A program made the translations under genes and the position numbers. The notes under the pieces are model-generated. The model did no database searches. It was given only the letters and a program-made list of their open reading frames with translations, and had not been told where the DNA came from. From Desulfospira sp963664655 (lineage in GTDB: Bacteria > Desulfobacterota > Desulfobacteria > Desulfobacterales > Desulfobacteraceae), in contig CAXXHM010000001.1 in the NCBI GenBank assembly GCA_963664655.2, positions 372,001 to 436,000 of the forward strand: a DNA stretch of 64,000 bases, written 5' to 3'. Shown here in pieces: positions 7,787 through 17,139 of this stretch; position 1 is the stretch's first letter, and each line of letters opens with the position of its first letter.

Positions 7787-9799
7787 TTACAGCATTTGGG
7801 CAAATTCTGATTCTTCCAGAATTTTTACCCCAAGATCATGGGCTTTGGTGATTTTGGACCCGGGACTGGCGCCGGCCACCAGAAAATCGGTTTTGGATGA
7901 TACGCTTGAGCTGACTTTGGCCCCGAGGCGTTCAAGGGCCTTTTTGGCCTGGGACCTTGTCATGGATTCCAGGGTTCCGGTAAGGACAAGGGTTTTTCCG
8001 GAAAAGACATGACCGGATTCGTCTGCCTTCCGCCCATAGGCCTCATTGGTGATATTAACCCCGGCGGCCAGGAGGGCCTGGATCACCGTTTGGTTCTCCG
8101 GGTTGGCGAAAAACCGGGTGATGGCCCCGGCGCTGATCTCGCCTAATCCATGAATGGCTTCAAGCCGGGCCTGGTCCGCCGCCATCAGCTCTTCAAGGGT
8201 TTGAAATGTTGTGGACAGCAGCATGGCGGCATTTTCACCGGTGTGGTCAATGCCAAGGGCAAAGATAAACCGGTTCAGAGAAATTTTCTTTGACTGACCA
8301 ATGGCCTCAACCAGGTTCCGGGCGGATTTTTCCCCCATCCGGTCCAGATCGGCCAGCACTGACTGTTCAAGGGAAAACAGATCGGCGAAATTGTGGATCA
8401 GCCCTTTATCAATGAGAAGTTCCACCAGTTTTTTGCCCAGTCCGTCCACGTCAAATCCTTTTTTGGAAACAAAATGGCGGATCCGTTCCTTGATCTGGGC
8501 CGGGCAGCCGGCATTGATACACTTTACCGCAGCCTCGTTGGGCAGCCTTTCCACAGGGCTTTTGCATACCGGGCAATGCGGGGGCATGACAAATGGTTTT
8601 TCATTCCCGGTTCTGGCCGATTCAATGACCTTGACCACTTTGGGAATCACATCCCCTGCCCTGACCACCAGGACCCGGTCCCCAATCCGGATATCTTTCC
8701 GGATAATTTCATCTTCATTGTGCAGGGTTGCCCTGGAAACCGTTGCCCCGCCGATATTCACCGGATCTAAAACCGCCACCGGGGTCAGGGTGCCGGTCCG
8801 GCCCACCTGGACCAGGATATCTTCAATGGTGGTGGTTTCCTGGATGGCCGGGAACTTATAGGCTATGGCCCACCGGGGGCTTTTGATTTTTTCGCCCAGG
8901 GCCTGCTGGAGATCTAAGCGGTCCACCTTGATGACCATCCCGTCAATTTCATATGCCAGATCCGGCCGCATTTTCTGAAAATCCTGAAACGCCGCCAGGA
9001 CCTCTTTAATGGGAATGGCTGTTCTGATATGGGGGTTGACCGGGAAACCGAACCCTTTGAGGGTCTCCAGCACCTGGGCCTGGGTGTCAACCGAAATGCC
9101 CTGAACCTGCCCTGTCCCGTATACAAATATGGTCAGGGGCCGCTGGGCCGTAATTTTTGAATCCAGCTGCCGCAAAGCGCCTGCCGCCGCATTCCTGGGA
9201 TTGGCGAACAGGGGCTGGCCGTTGTTGAGCCGCGTTTCATTAAGCTTATGAAAATCTGCTTCATAAATAATCACCTCTCCCCTGACTTCCAGAATTTCGG
9301 GGGCACTGATGTTATCTTCGGACAATTTTAAGGGCACCGACCGGATGGTTCTGACATTTTCAGTGACCAGTTCGCCCACAAGCCCGTCACCCCGGGTGGT
9401 GGCCCGGACCAGAATACCCTGTTCATACCGCAGTTCCACGGCCACCCCGTCAAGTTTGGGCTCCACGGTATAAAGGACCTTGTCTATGGACAAATTTTTT
9501 AAAATCCGGGCATGAAAATTTCCCACATCGCTGTCGTCAAAGGCATTGTCCAGGCTGAGCATGGGAAGGGTATGGGGGGCCGTGCCAAAGGATTCCAAAG
9601 GGGGCGCCCCGACCCTTTGGGTAGGCGAATCCGGGACCGAAAGTTCGGGGTATCGGGTTTCAAGCTCAATAAGCCGTCTGAGCATCTGATCGTACTCAGA
9701 ATCGGAAATAAGGGGATCATCCAGAACATGGTATTGCCGGCTGTGAAAGGTCAGTTCTTTCTGAAGCTTTTGGGCTTCTTCCTTAAAGCGATGATCCAT
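7787..9799 (-). CDS. ligA: NAD-dependent DNA ligase LigA
   Basis: 670 aa, the normal LigA length. It contains in order the Ia domain, the nucleotidyltransferase domain with the adenylated lysine in KLDG (K115), the OB fold, a four-Cys zinc finger (CPVCKSPVERLPNEAAVKC), helix-hairpin-helix repeats (LEAIHGLGEISAGAI), and a C-terminal BRCT domain (SGKTLVLTGTLESMTRSQA). It seals nicks in replication and repair using NAD+. The start ATG is preceded by AGGAGA. It lies 15 bp downstream of a nucleoside phosphorylase-like gene on the same strand. Confidence 0.97.
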   Translation of the reverse strand: MDHRFKEEAQKLQKELTFHSRQYHVLDDPLISDSEYDQMLRRLIELETRYPELSVPDSPTQRVGAPPLESFGTAPHTLPMLSLDNAFDDSDVGNFHARILKNLSIDKVLYTVEPKLDGVAVELRYEQGILVRATTRGDGLVGELVTENVRTIRSVPLKLSEDNISAPEILEVRGEVIIYEADFHKLNETRLNNGQPLFANPRNAAAGALRQLDSKITAQRPLTIFVYGTGQVQGISVDTQAQVLETLKGFGFPVNPHIRTAIPIKEVLAAFQDFQKMRPDLAYEIDGMVIKVDRLDLQQALGEKIKSPRWAIAYKFPAIQETTTIEDILVQVGRTGTLTPVAVLDPVNIGGATVSRATLHNEDEIIRKDIRIGDRVLVVRAGDVIPKVVKVIESARTGNEKPFVMPPHCPVCKSPVERLPNEAAVKCINAGCPAQIKERIRHFVSKKGFDVDGLGKKLVELLIDKGLIHNFADLFSLEQSVLADLDRMGEKSARNLVEAIGQSKKISLNRFIFALGIDHTGENAAMLLSTTFQTLEELMAADQARLEAIHGLGEISAGAITRFFANPENQTVIQALLAAGVNITNEAYGRKADESGHVFSGKTLVLTGTLESMTRSQAKKALERLGAKVSSSVSSKTDFLVAGASPGSKITKAHDLGVKILEESEFAQML

Positions 9800-9814
9800 T
9801 CTCTTATCTCCTGT

Positions 9815-10582
9815 TCAAACACATTGAGAGGCGAAATTCAAAACCGCTTGACAGGCCCGGTTCCGGGCCGCCTTAAACTGTTTTTTCTTAAATCCGGGGT
9901 CCCACTTTGTCTGTGCCAGACTGTCGGAAACGATCAGCAGGGCAGCGGTTTCAATCTGGCGGAACGCGGCCGCGGCAAACAGGGCCGAGCATTCCATTTC
10001 AACGGCCCTGGCCCCTTTTTCCCGGTACCAGTCGACCTTTTTGGGGGTTTCCCGGTAAATGGCATCGGTGGTCCAGATGGTGTCAAGGCCAGGGGCCGGT
10101 CCGGATTTTGAAAGATACCGGGCAAGTTCCCGGGACAATCCCCGGGCCGGATAGGTACAGGGAAGGCCCTGATCCAGTTTCCGGTAATGCCGTGAGGTGC
10201 CTTCATCGCAAATGGCCTTGTCCGGAATAATCAGATCACCAATGGAAAGGTCTTTGGTCAGCCCCCCGCACCAGCCCAGGATAATGATTTTCTTAACCCC
10301 CCGGGCCGCTAAGGAATCCAGCAGGATCACGCCATAAGGCGCGCCGATATAAGGGCCTGCAAGGGTAACGCCGTTTTCAAGCCGGGATAAGGAGCTGTTG
10401 AAAAACGAGGCCTTCGAAACCTTATGGCCGCCCAAAGACCCCATCAGTTTAAGGTCCGGTTCAGGAGACACCAGAACGGCCACCGGTCCCAAATCCGGCG
10501 CGTTCCTGGTGCCTAACGGCGGGACAATGGAGGCATCATTCAGGTCCGACCAGGTCGGATAATTCATCCTTGACCTCATCAA
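9815..10582 (-). CDS. PNP/UDP-family nucleoside phosphorylase
   Basis: 255 aa. Shows the phosphorylase superfamily signatures: GAPYGVILLDSLAARGVKKII with GWCGGLTKDLSIGDLIIPD, and the late ARAVEMECSALFAAA segment whose Met-Glu contacts the ribose. It should cleave a nucleoside with phosphate to base and ribose-1-phosphate. Uridine phosphorylase-like members look closest, but purine or thioadenosine substrates are possible. The chosen start overlaps the preceding small gene by 47 bp; an ATG five codons later is an alternative. Probably co-transcribed with ligA. Confidence 0.82.
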   Translation of the reverse strand: MMRSRMNYPTWSDLNDASIVPPLGTRNAPDLGPVAVLVSPEPDLKLMGSLGGHKVSKASFFNSSLSRLENGVTLAGPYIGAPYGVILLDSLAARGVKKIIILGWCGGLTKDLSIGDLIIPDKAICDEGTSRHYRKLDQGLPCTYPARGLSRELARYLSKSGPAPGLDTIWTTDAIYRETPKKVDWYREKGARAVEMECSALFAAAAFRQIETAALLIVSDSLAQTKWDPGFKKKQFKAARNRACQAVLNFASQCV

Positions 10583-10793
10583 TGATATCGTACAGCCACA
10601 TGATATCTTCTATGGACAGGCGCCCGGCCTTTGACGGGGCCCGGTCTGTGCCGTCTTTTTTCTTTAAGATTCTGGGGCCGACCTGGACTTTGGGCTCACC
10701 GTCCCCATACTGATGGATGGAAATCAAAAGCCCGGTTTCTTCATTTTTCCACTCTGTTAATTTTTTGTCCTTTTCAGGATCATAACCTGCCAT
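10536..10793 (-). CDS. Conserved-looking 85-aa protein of unknown function
   Basis: A soluble, charged protein: MAGYDPEKDKKLTEWKNEE, a central QVGPRILKKKDGT stretch and an acidic helix (LYDIIDEVKDELSDLVG) at the end. No signal or membrane segment. It overlaps the start of the nucleoside phosphorylase gene and is the first gene of that unit. A heptamer-type repeat lies directly upstream. I recognise no family. Confidence 0.7.
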   Translation of the reverse strand: MAGYDPEKDKKLTEWKNEETGLLISIHQYGDGEPKVQVGPRILKKKDGTDRAPSKAGRLSIEDIMWLYDIIDEVKDELSDLVGPE

Positions 10794-10811
10794 ATGTCAT
10801 GGTCTCCTTGT

Positions 10812-10886
10812 TTGATAGCTGTTAGCCATTAGCAGATCGCTATCAGCTGTCAGGGTAAAAAGCTAACAGCCAATGGCTAACGGCTT
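10812..10886. repeat. TTAGC-type heptamer repeat cluster
   Basis: AGCTGTTAGCCATTAGC on one side and GCTAACAGCCAATGGCTAAC on the other form imperfect inverted arms made of TTAGCCN units. It fills the gap between glyS and the 85-aa gene and could fold as a hairpin in RNA from either strand. Confidence 0.65.
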
Positions 10887-10895
10887 TCCAATCCA

Positions 10896-12971
10896 TTAAA
10901 TTTTTGAAAAATCGGCAATGGGTTTAAATATCCCGGATACGGAATCCAGCAGGGCAATCCGGTTGTTTTTAAGCTGTTCATCATCGGCAAATACCATGAC
11001 ATCGTCAAAGAACCGGTCCACATGAGGCCTTAAGCCTGCGATTTCTTTTAGTGCATGATCATAGTCGCCGGAGCAGATCAAAGACCCCGCCGTGGATGAC
11101 ACATCTTGTGCCGCTTTAAAAAGTCCGGTCTCGCTGGGGTCCTGGAACAGGGATTCATCAACGGTTAAACCGGAGAGGTCTTCGGCCTTTTTAAGGATGT
11201 TTTCCACCCGTTTAAAGGCAATGGACAAGGGTTCAAAATCCGGGTCCTGTCTTAAGTTGTCCAGGGCCTTTACCCGCAGCAGCACATCGGGAAGGTTGTC
11301 AAAGGATGCGGCAAGGGCTGAATTGACCGCCTCTTTGGAATACCCCTGATCGGTAAGAATATTGACCATCCGGCTTTCCAGGAAATCCTTAACCTGGCCG
11401 GCCGTCTCTTTGATTTTTGACGGATCATCCGCAAACGGCGCAAGGCCTGTTTCAATAAGGCTTCCAAGGCTTGCGGCCAGGTTTTCTTCAAGCATGATCT
11501 GGATAATGCCGATGCCCTGGCGGCGCAGGGCATAGGGATCGGCCCCGCCCGTAGGAATCAGGCCCACGGAAAAACAGCCGCAGATGGTATCGAGCTTATC
11601 GGCAATGGCCAGGACAACGGCGGTGGGGTTTTCCGGCAGCTGCCCGCCGGACTGGACCGGCCGGTAATGCTGTTCAACCGCATCGGCCACCTCGGGATCT
11701 TCACCGGCTTTCTTTGCGTAGACCCGGCCAATCACCCCCTGAAGCTTGGTAAATTCAATGACCACCTGACTGACCAGGTCTGCCTTGCAGATCCGGGCCG
11801 CCCGGACCGCTTTGGTTTTCAGGGTGTCTTTATCCGCATTTCCGGATACATCGGCCAAGTATTCAACCAACTTTTGAATTCGCTGAACCTTGTCATGAAC
11901 AGAGCCGAGCTTTTCCTGGAACGTGACATTTTTAAGCTTTTCGGCAAACTGGTCCAGGCTGGACTCCAAATCGGTTTCATAAAAGAACTTGGCATCGGAC
12001 AGCCTTGCCCGGAGGACCCGGCCGTGGCCGACCGCCACCAGGTTCATGTCTTTGGCCAGGGTGTTGTTGACCGCAATGAACATGGGTTTGAGACAGCCCT
12101 GATCATCAATTAAGGCAAAATATTTCTGGTGCTCTCTCATGGCGGTGATCAGGACTTCATCCGGGACCTCAAGAAAGGTGTCGTCAAACCGTCCCACCAC
12201 CGGATAAGGAACTTCCACAAGGTTGGTCACAATGTCGACCAGCCCGGGGTCATCCAGGATCCGGGCATGATTTTCCTTTGCCAGCCGGTTGATCTTGTCC
12301 GTGAGCATGGATGTCCGTTTTTCAATCTCAGGGATCACCCCGGCGGATTCAGCCACCTGAACGTACTCATCGGCGGTGTTGACCTTAAATTTTTCCGGGT
12401 TCATGAAGCTGTGCCCGAAAATCTCATTGCCTGAAACAATATCCCCGATCTTAAACTTGAGAACCTGGTCTCCCAGCAGCCCCACAAGACTGATGATGGG
12501 CCGGGCAAAACTGATGGAAAGGCTTCCCCACCGCATGCTTTTGGGAAAGGGAATGGCCAGGATCTGTTTTTCCAGCATGGCTTCGATAATGGTTCCCGAA
12601 GGCTCACAGGTTTCCGCCACCACAGCGGTCAGGTACCGTCCCTTGTCCGTTTCTTCGACGGTAAGCTGATCCACGCTGATGCCGGCTTTATCGGCAAACT
12701 TCCGGGCCGCAATGGTGGGCTTGCCGTTAGAATCAAACCCCACTTTTTCAGGCGGGCCGGTCAAAATGCTGGTCTTTGCCTTTTGCTGATCCGCCACGCC
12801 TTCAATGATCAGGGTCAGCCGCCGGGGGGTGCCCATGATCTTTGAAGATCCATAGTCGATTCTGGCCCGGGAAAGGGCATCGGTCATGCTGTTTTGAAAA
12901 GCGGTCAGGGCCGGCACAATATACCCGGCCGGAATTTCTTCACATCCGATTTCAATCATCAAGGTGTTCAT
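10896..12971 (-). CDS. glyS: Glycyl-tRNA synthetase beta subunit
   Basis: 691 aa, normal for GlyS. Starts MNTLMIEIGCEEIPAGYIVPAL, the family's classic opening, and contains FEDTFLEVP-like and AVREHQKYFAL-like segments (here DDTFLEVPDEVLITAMREHQ), the HD-type region and a C-terminal anticodon-binding domain. It works with GlyQ as an alpha2beta2 enzyme that charges tRNA-Gly. It begins two bases after the glyQ stop, with GGAGGAA inside the end of glyQ. Last gene of the mgtE-recO-kinase-glyQ-glyS unit. Confidence 0.97.
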   Translation of the reverse strand: MNTLMIEIGCEEIPAGYIVPALTAFQNSMTDALSRARIDYGSSKIMGTPRRLTLIIEGVADQQKAKTSILTGPPEKVGFDSNGKPTIAARKFADKAGISVDQLTVEETDKGRYLTAVVAETCEPSGTIIEAMLEKQILAIPFPKSMRWGSLSISFARPIISLVGLLGDQVLKFKIGDIVSGNEIFGHSFMNPEKFKVNTADEYVQVAESAGVIPEIEKRTSMLTDKINRLAKENHARILDDPGLVDIVTNLVEVPYPVVGRFDDTFLEVPDEVLITAMREHQKYFALIDDQGCLKPMFIAVNNTLAKDMNLVAVGHGRVLRARLSDAKFFYETDLESSLDQFAEKLKNVTFQEKLGSVHDKVQRIQKLVEYLADVSGNADKDTLKTKAVRAARICKADLVSQVVIEFTKLQGVIGRVYAKKAGEDPEVADAVEQHYRPVQSGGQLPENPTAVVLAIADKLDTICGCFSVGLIPTGGADPYALRRQGIGIIQIMLEENLAASLGSLIETGLAPFADDPSKIKETAGQVKDFLESRMVNILTDQGYSKEAVNSALAASFDNLPDVLLRVKALDNLRQDPDFEPLSIAFKRVENILKKAEDLSGLTVDESLFQDPSETGLFKAAQDVSSTAGSLICSGDYDHALKEIAGLRPHVDRFFDDVMVFADDEQLKNNRIALLDSVSGIFKPIADFSKI

Positions 12972-12972
12972 C

Positions 12973-13854
12973 TTAATTGTTTCCTCCCCGGTTCAGTAAT
13001 GGATGGCCCATCTCTTCGCGCTGGTCCACGTAAAGTTTGGACGCCAACCGGGCAATGTCCCTGATCCGTTTGATATATCCTGTCCGTTCCGTTACACTGA
13101 TGGCCCCCCTGGCATCCAGGAGATTAAAGGTGTGGGAGCATTTTAAACAATATTCATAGGTGGGGATCACCAGGCCTTTTTCATAGATCCTGTGGGCCTC
13201 GGCCTCATATTTTTTGAACAGGTCAAACAGCAGGTCCACATCGGCGATTTCAAAGTTATAGGTGGACTGTTCCACCTCCTGCATGTGGTAGACATCCCGG
13301 TAAAAGATCTCGTTGTTCCATTTAAGGTCATACACATTGTCCACCCCCTGCAGGTACATGCAGATTCGCTCAAGCCCGTAGGTCAGCTCCACGGGCACCG
13401 GGTTGACCTCTAAGGAACCGGTCATCTGAAAATAGGTAAACTGGGTGACTTCCATGCCGTCCAGCCAGACTTCCCAGCCAAGGCCTGATGCCCCAAGGGT
13501 GGGCGATTCCCAGTCATCTTCCACAAACCGGATATCATGCTCTAACGGATCCACCCCAAGAACCCTTAAGGAATCCAGATACTGGGCCTGGACATCCGGG
13601 GGGGAGGGTTTTAGCAGAACCTGGTACTGATAATAATGTTGAAGCCGGTTGGGGTTCTCGCCGTACCGGCCGTCGGTAGGCCGCCTTGACGGCTGGGCAT
13701 AGGCCACTTTCCAGGGTTCCGGGCCAAGGGCCTTTAACAGGGTGGCCGGATGAAAGGTGCCGGCCCCGACTTCCATGTCATAGGACTGAATGAGGACACA
13801 TCCTTTGTCAGCCCAAAATTTATTCAAGTTTAAAATGACATCTTGAAAATTCAT
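12973..13854 (-). CDS. glyQ: Glycyl-tRNA synthetase alpha subunit
   Basis: 293 aa, typical GlyQ length. Class II catalytic subunit with the highly conserved WADKGCVLIQSYDMEVGAGT, the EPWKVAYAQPSRRPTDGRYG block and QYQVLLKPSP. It makes glycyl-adenylate and joins glycine to tRNA-Gly together with GlyS. The ATG overlaps the stop of the GHMP kinase gene by four bases (ATGA), so the genes are translationally coupled. Confidence 0.97.
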   Translation of the reverse strand: MNFQDVILNLNKFWADKGCVLIQSYDMEVGAGTFHPATLLKALGPEPWKVAYAQPSRRPTDGRYGENPNRLQHYYQYQVLLKPSPPDVQAQYLDSLRVLGVDPLEHDIRFVEDDWESPTLGASGLGWEVWLDGMEVTQFTYFQMTGSLEVNPVPVELTYGLERICMYLQGVDNVYDLKWNNEIFYRDVYHMQEVEQSTYNFEIADVDLLFDLFKKYEAEAHRIYEKGLVIPTYEYCLKCSHTFNLLDARGAISVTERTGYIKRIRDIARLASKLYVDQREEMGHPLLNRGGNN

Positions 13855-14906
13855 AGGTTATCCGTTTTTTTAAGTTTAATGCCTTGGTGATCTATCCTTG
13901 TATCAAGAATCTGTCCGTTTTGTACACCATCAAGTATGCCCTGCCAGGATTTTTTAAGATCCTCAATATGGTGAGCGCTTCCCACAGCCCAGACACATCC
14001 GCCGCCGCCGGCGCCGGTGAACCTTGCCCCGCAATGGTTTTGTTCTGCCGATTCAAACAACTTTTTGCCGGTATTGTCAAGGACATCCGGGGTCATATCA
14101 AGGCGAAGGGCGGTTTCTTCGTTCATGAAAGCCGCGGCCTCATCCCAGGCCTTGCGTTTTAAGGCCGAAAAAAAATCTTTGGTCAGGCCCGCAATTTTTT
14201 CAAACCCCGGCCGGCAGGTTCCCTTTAAAAACGCGTCAACCCATTTGCCGTTAATGTTTTTGGACTCATGGGGAATGCCGCAGTAGGCCACCAGGATATG
14301 GCGGTTCAGGCCGTCTGTCTCCTCAGGGGTGTCATAAAGGGGGGTTTTTTCAAAAACAGGGCCGGTCTGCCCCATTTTCCAGTGCCAGAGGTTGACCCCG
14401 CCAAAGGCAGCGGCGGCCTGGTCCTGAACCCCGCAGGGAACCCGGGCCACGCTGGATTCAATGGTGTGGGACAGCCAGGTTAAATGGACCGGGTCAACCC
14501 CCTTTCCCATGGCCGCATACAGGGCGGCCAGAATGGCCACAGAGGCACAGGAAGATCCCCCCAAAGCGCTCCTGGGCGGGGAAGAGGACTCAATCCGGAT
14601 TTCAAGCCCATGGGCATTGACAAACTGGGCACAGGCAAACATCAGCCCCATGGGGTGGGTAAAATCCGCTTTTCCCTGATCAAAACCGGCGTCTTCAAAC
14701 CCCACAGAGGAAATCTTCACCTTTCCTTTGGTATAAGGCTTCAGGGTGACGGTGGTTCTCAGGTCCAGGGCCATGTTAAACCCGGCCGGTGACAGGTGAG
14801 ACAGGGGAAGATAAAAAGTGGAGATATCCAGGGTGCCGCCAAAATCAATCCGGCAGGGCACGGATGCGGTCACAGGCCCTGATTCTAAAATGGGTTTAAA
14901 ATTCAT
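13851..14906 (-). CDS. GHMP-family sugar/isoprenoid-type kinase
   Basis: 351 aa. The phosphate-binding motif 2 of GHMP kinases is clear as PPRSALGGSSCASVA (around residue 109), with motif 3 near the C-terminus as GARFTGAGGGGCVWA. The N-terminus ASVPCRIDFGGTLDIS also fits. It should phosphorylate a sugar, heptose or similar alcohol with ATP; galactokinase-like and heptose-kinase-like members look nearest, the true substrate is unknown. It overlaps recO and glyQ by four bases on each side. That places it inside a housekeeping operon with no other sugar genes. Confidence 0.85.
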   Translation of the reverse strand: MNFKPILESGPVTASVPCRIDFGGTLDISTFYLPLSHLSPAGFNMALDLRTTVTLKPYTKGKVKISSVGFEDAGFDQGKADFTHPMGLMFACAQFVNAHGLEIRIESSSPPRSALGGSSCASVAILAALYAAMGKGVDPVHLTWLSHTIESSVARVPCGVQDQAAAAFGGVNLWHWKMGQTGPVFEKTPLYDTPEETDGLNRHILVAYCGIPHESKNINGKWVDAFLKGTCRPGFEKIAGLTKDFFSALKRKAWDEAAAFMNEETALRLDMTPDVLDNTGKKLFESAEQNHCGARFTGAGGGGCVWAVGSAHHIEDLKKSWQGILDGVQNGQILDTRIDHQGIKLKKTDNL

Positions 14907-15748
14907 TGCTCCTGCCTTAGGCGGTGTAAAAATTTAAGGGTCTTCATTTCCCGGCCAATGTGAAAGGGAATAAAGGCCTCCATCAGGGCCGTCCCCTCTG
15001 TCATGGCAAAGGGTGAAAATTTAATCCGGTCGGCCCTGGCCATGTCAGAGGTATTCATCCAGGCCAGCTGTTTTAAGGTGCCCTTTGAAATATAAAAAAA
15101 CTGTCTTTTGTCCCACTGTCCGCCCATGTCCCGGATGCCGGTGTCTGGTTTTAAGCAGGCGTCACAGATGAGCTTTCCGTCTTTCAAATCAAACCGGATC
15201 CGGTCCTGGGCAATGGCGTCCAGTTTTTTATCACAAGATTCGCACCGGTCAATCACCGGGCTGAACCCTGAAATACTCATGAACCGGATCTGGTACAACA
15301 AATTTAAAATCCCCGGGTCAACGGCAGAGCGGTCCAGCATGTCAAGGCCGAACAACAACAGCTCAAACAACCGTGTCTGCACCCTGCCCTCTTCAAGCCA
15401 GGAATACAAAAGTTCCACCCAGTAACTGGCATAGGCGGTTTTAAACAGATCATACCGGATATGGATAAATCCGTTCTCAATCTCTGACTGGGTCAGGATG
15501 ATCAGGCCGTTTTTATTCTTTTTGGGATACCGGCCCTGAATATGGTTAAGGGAAAACATATCCAAAGCCCCGGAAAAACGCCGGACACTCTTTTTGGCAT
15601 TTTTGGCAATCACACTGATCTTGCCCATGGTCCGGGTCAAAAAGGTGATGATATAGTCGTGGTCACCGTATTCGATTTTTCGAAGTAAAATGGCGTCTGT
15701 GCTGAACTCCTGCCCGGGGTCTTTAAATCCGGCACCCTCCATGGCCAT
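14903..15748 (-). CDS. recO: DNA repair protein RecO
   Basis: 281 aa. N-terminal OB-fold (STDAILLRKIEYGDHDYIITFLTR), helical middle and the C-terminal zinc finger region with CESCDKK and CDAC. RecO loads RecA onto SSB-coated DNA together with RecR. ATG overlaps the mgtE stop by one base, and its own stop overlaps the kinase start (ATGA), so it sits in a tight operon. Fusion or truncation is not seen. Confidence 0.93.
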   Translation of the reverse strand: MAMEGAGFKDPGQEFSTDAILLRKIEYGDHDYIITFLTRTMGKISVIAKNAKKSVRRFSGALDMFSLNHIQGRYPKKNKNGLIILTQSEIENGFIHIRYDLFKTAYASYWVELLYSWLEEGRVQTRLFELLLFGLDMLDRSAVDPGILNLLYQIRFMSISGFSPVIDRCESCDKKLDAIAQDRIRFDLKDGKLICDACLKPDTGIRDMGGQWDKRQFFYISKGTLKQLAWMNTSDMARADRIKFSPFAMTEGTALMEAFIPFHIGREMKTLKFLHRLRQEQ

Positions 15749-17112
15749 CAGATATCCATAAGAACTGTGGCAATTTTGAAGTAGCAGAACACGCTGACAA
15801 TATCAATTGCCGTGGTCACAAAAGGGCCCGTGGCCACGGCCGGATCAATATGAAACTTCTCAAAGGCCAGGGGAACCGTTGACCCCACCAGGGCCGCCAC
15901 ACTCATGGAACAGATGACCGCAAGCCCAACGGCAATGGCCAGAGACAGGGAAAAGGGATCATGGGCAAAGGACAGCCTGGCCACCAGGCCGATGAAAATG
16001 CCGTAGGTCAATCCCAGGATCAGGCCAACGGTCAGCTCCTTGGATACCACCCGGGAAAAATCATGGATATTAATCCGGCCCGTGGCAATTCCCCGGACCA
16101 CAATGGTTGAACTCTGGGTCCCGATGTTGCCGCCCATGCCCATGATGACCGGAATAAATGCGGCCAGACCGGCAAATTTGGAAAGGGCATGTTCAAAGCC
16201 GCCAATGATGAAAAAGGCGGCCAGCCCCCCCAGACAGGAGGCCAGAAGCCAGGGCAGCCGGATCCGTGCCCCGCTCAACACGGTCTGGGTTTCCACATAT
16301 TCTTCGCCCACACCGGCCATTTTCAGCATATCTTCAGTGGCGGCCTCATGGAGAATATCAATAACGTCATCAACGGTCACGATGCCCACAATGCAGTTTT
16401 CATCATCCACCACCGGCACCGCCAGATAATCATACCGGGAAACCAGCCTTGCCACCTCTTCTCTGTCCGTATAGGTTTTGACCGAGACCATGTCCGTTGC
16501 CATGAACTCTTTTAAGGGGGTTTCAGGCGCCGTTACCACCAGCTGCCGAAGGGAACTGACCCCCACCAGTTTGCCGTAGGCATCCTTCACATAAATGTAA
16601 AAAGGCATTTCAACGTCAAGGTACTTGTTTTGAAGGGCCTCAATGACCTCTTTTGCCTTGACGTCTTCTTCTAACGCCACAAAATCCGTTACCATGAGGC
16701 TGCCGGCCGTGTCCTCGCCGTAGCTCATGAGCTTTTCAACGTTGTCGGATTCCTCTTTCTGCATCTTGGCCAGGATCTGGTCGGAAAGCTCTTCGTCCAG
16801 CTTTCCCAACAGCTCGGCCGCGTCATCAGACGGCATATGGTCAAAAACCTGGACCAGTTTTTCAAAATCCACGTTTTTGACAAACTCAAGGAAAACCGAT
16901 TCGTCCAGTTCTGAGAGCAACAGACCGATTTTTTCAGGGTCTTTGATCAGATCGAACAGCTTTTTGCGGTCCACATGGGACAGGTCCCTGAACACGATGG
17001 ACAGGTCCGCCATGTGGGTCTTATTAATAATCTTAATAAGCTGACGGGTGGCACCCCGGCGAAGCAGCCGTTTGATACTGGTGCTCAGTATTCTTATTTG
17101 TTCGATATTCAT
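15748..17112 (-). CDS. mgtE: Magnesium transporter MgtE
   Basis: 454 aa. Domains in order: MgtE N superhelical domain (residues about 20-130, with DHMPSDDAAELLGKL), two CBS domains (about 135-260, with YDYLAVPVVDDENCIVGIVTVDDV), plug helix, and five transmembrane segments (from about 285). The pore signature PVIMGMGGNIGTQSSTIVVRG is intact. It is a Mg2+-gated channel of the inner membrane whose CBS/N domains close it when magnesium is high. First gene of the run ending in glyS. Confidence 0.95.
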   Translation of the reverse strand: MNIEQIRILSTSIKRLLRRGATRQLIKIINKTHMADLSIVFRDLSHVDRKKLFDLIKDPEKIGLLLSELDESVFLEFVKNVDFEKLVQVFDHMPSDDAAELLGKLDEELSDQILAKMQKEESDNVEKLMSYGEDTAGSLMVTDFVALEEDVKAKEVIEALQNKYLDVEMPFYIYVKDAYGKLVGVSSLRQLVVTAPETPLKEFMATDMVSVKTYTDREEVARLVSRYDYLAVPVVDDENCIVGIVTVDDVIDILHEAATEDMLKMAGVGEEYVETQTVLSGARIRLPWLLASCLGGLAAFFIIGGFEHALSKFAGLAAFIPVIMGMGGNIGTQSSTIVVRGIATGRINIHDFSRVVSKELTVGLILGLTYGIFIGLVARLSFAHDPFSLSLAIAVGLAVICSMSVAALVGSTVPLAFEKFHIDPAVATGPFVTTAIDIVSVFCYFKIATVLMDI

Positions 17113-17139
17113 AGAAAGATCCTGCTAAAATATAGGGGA

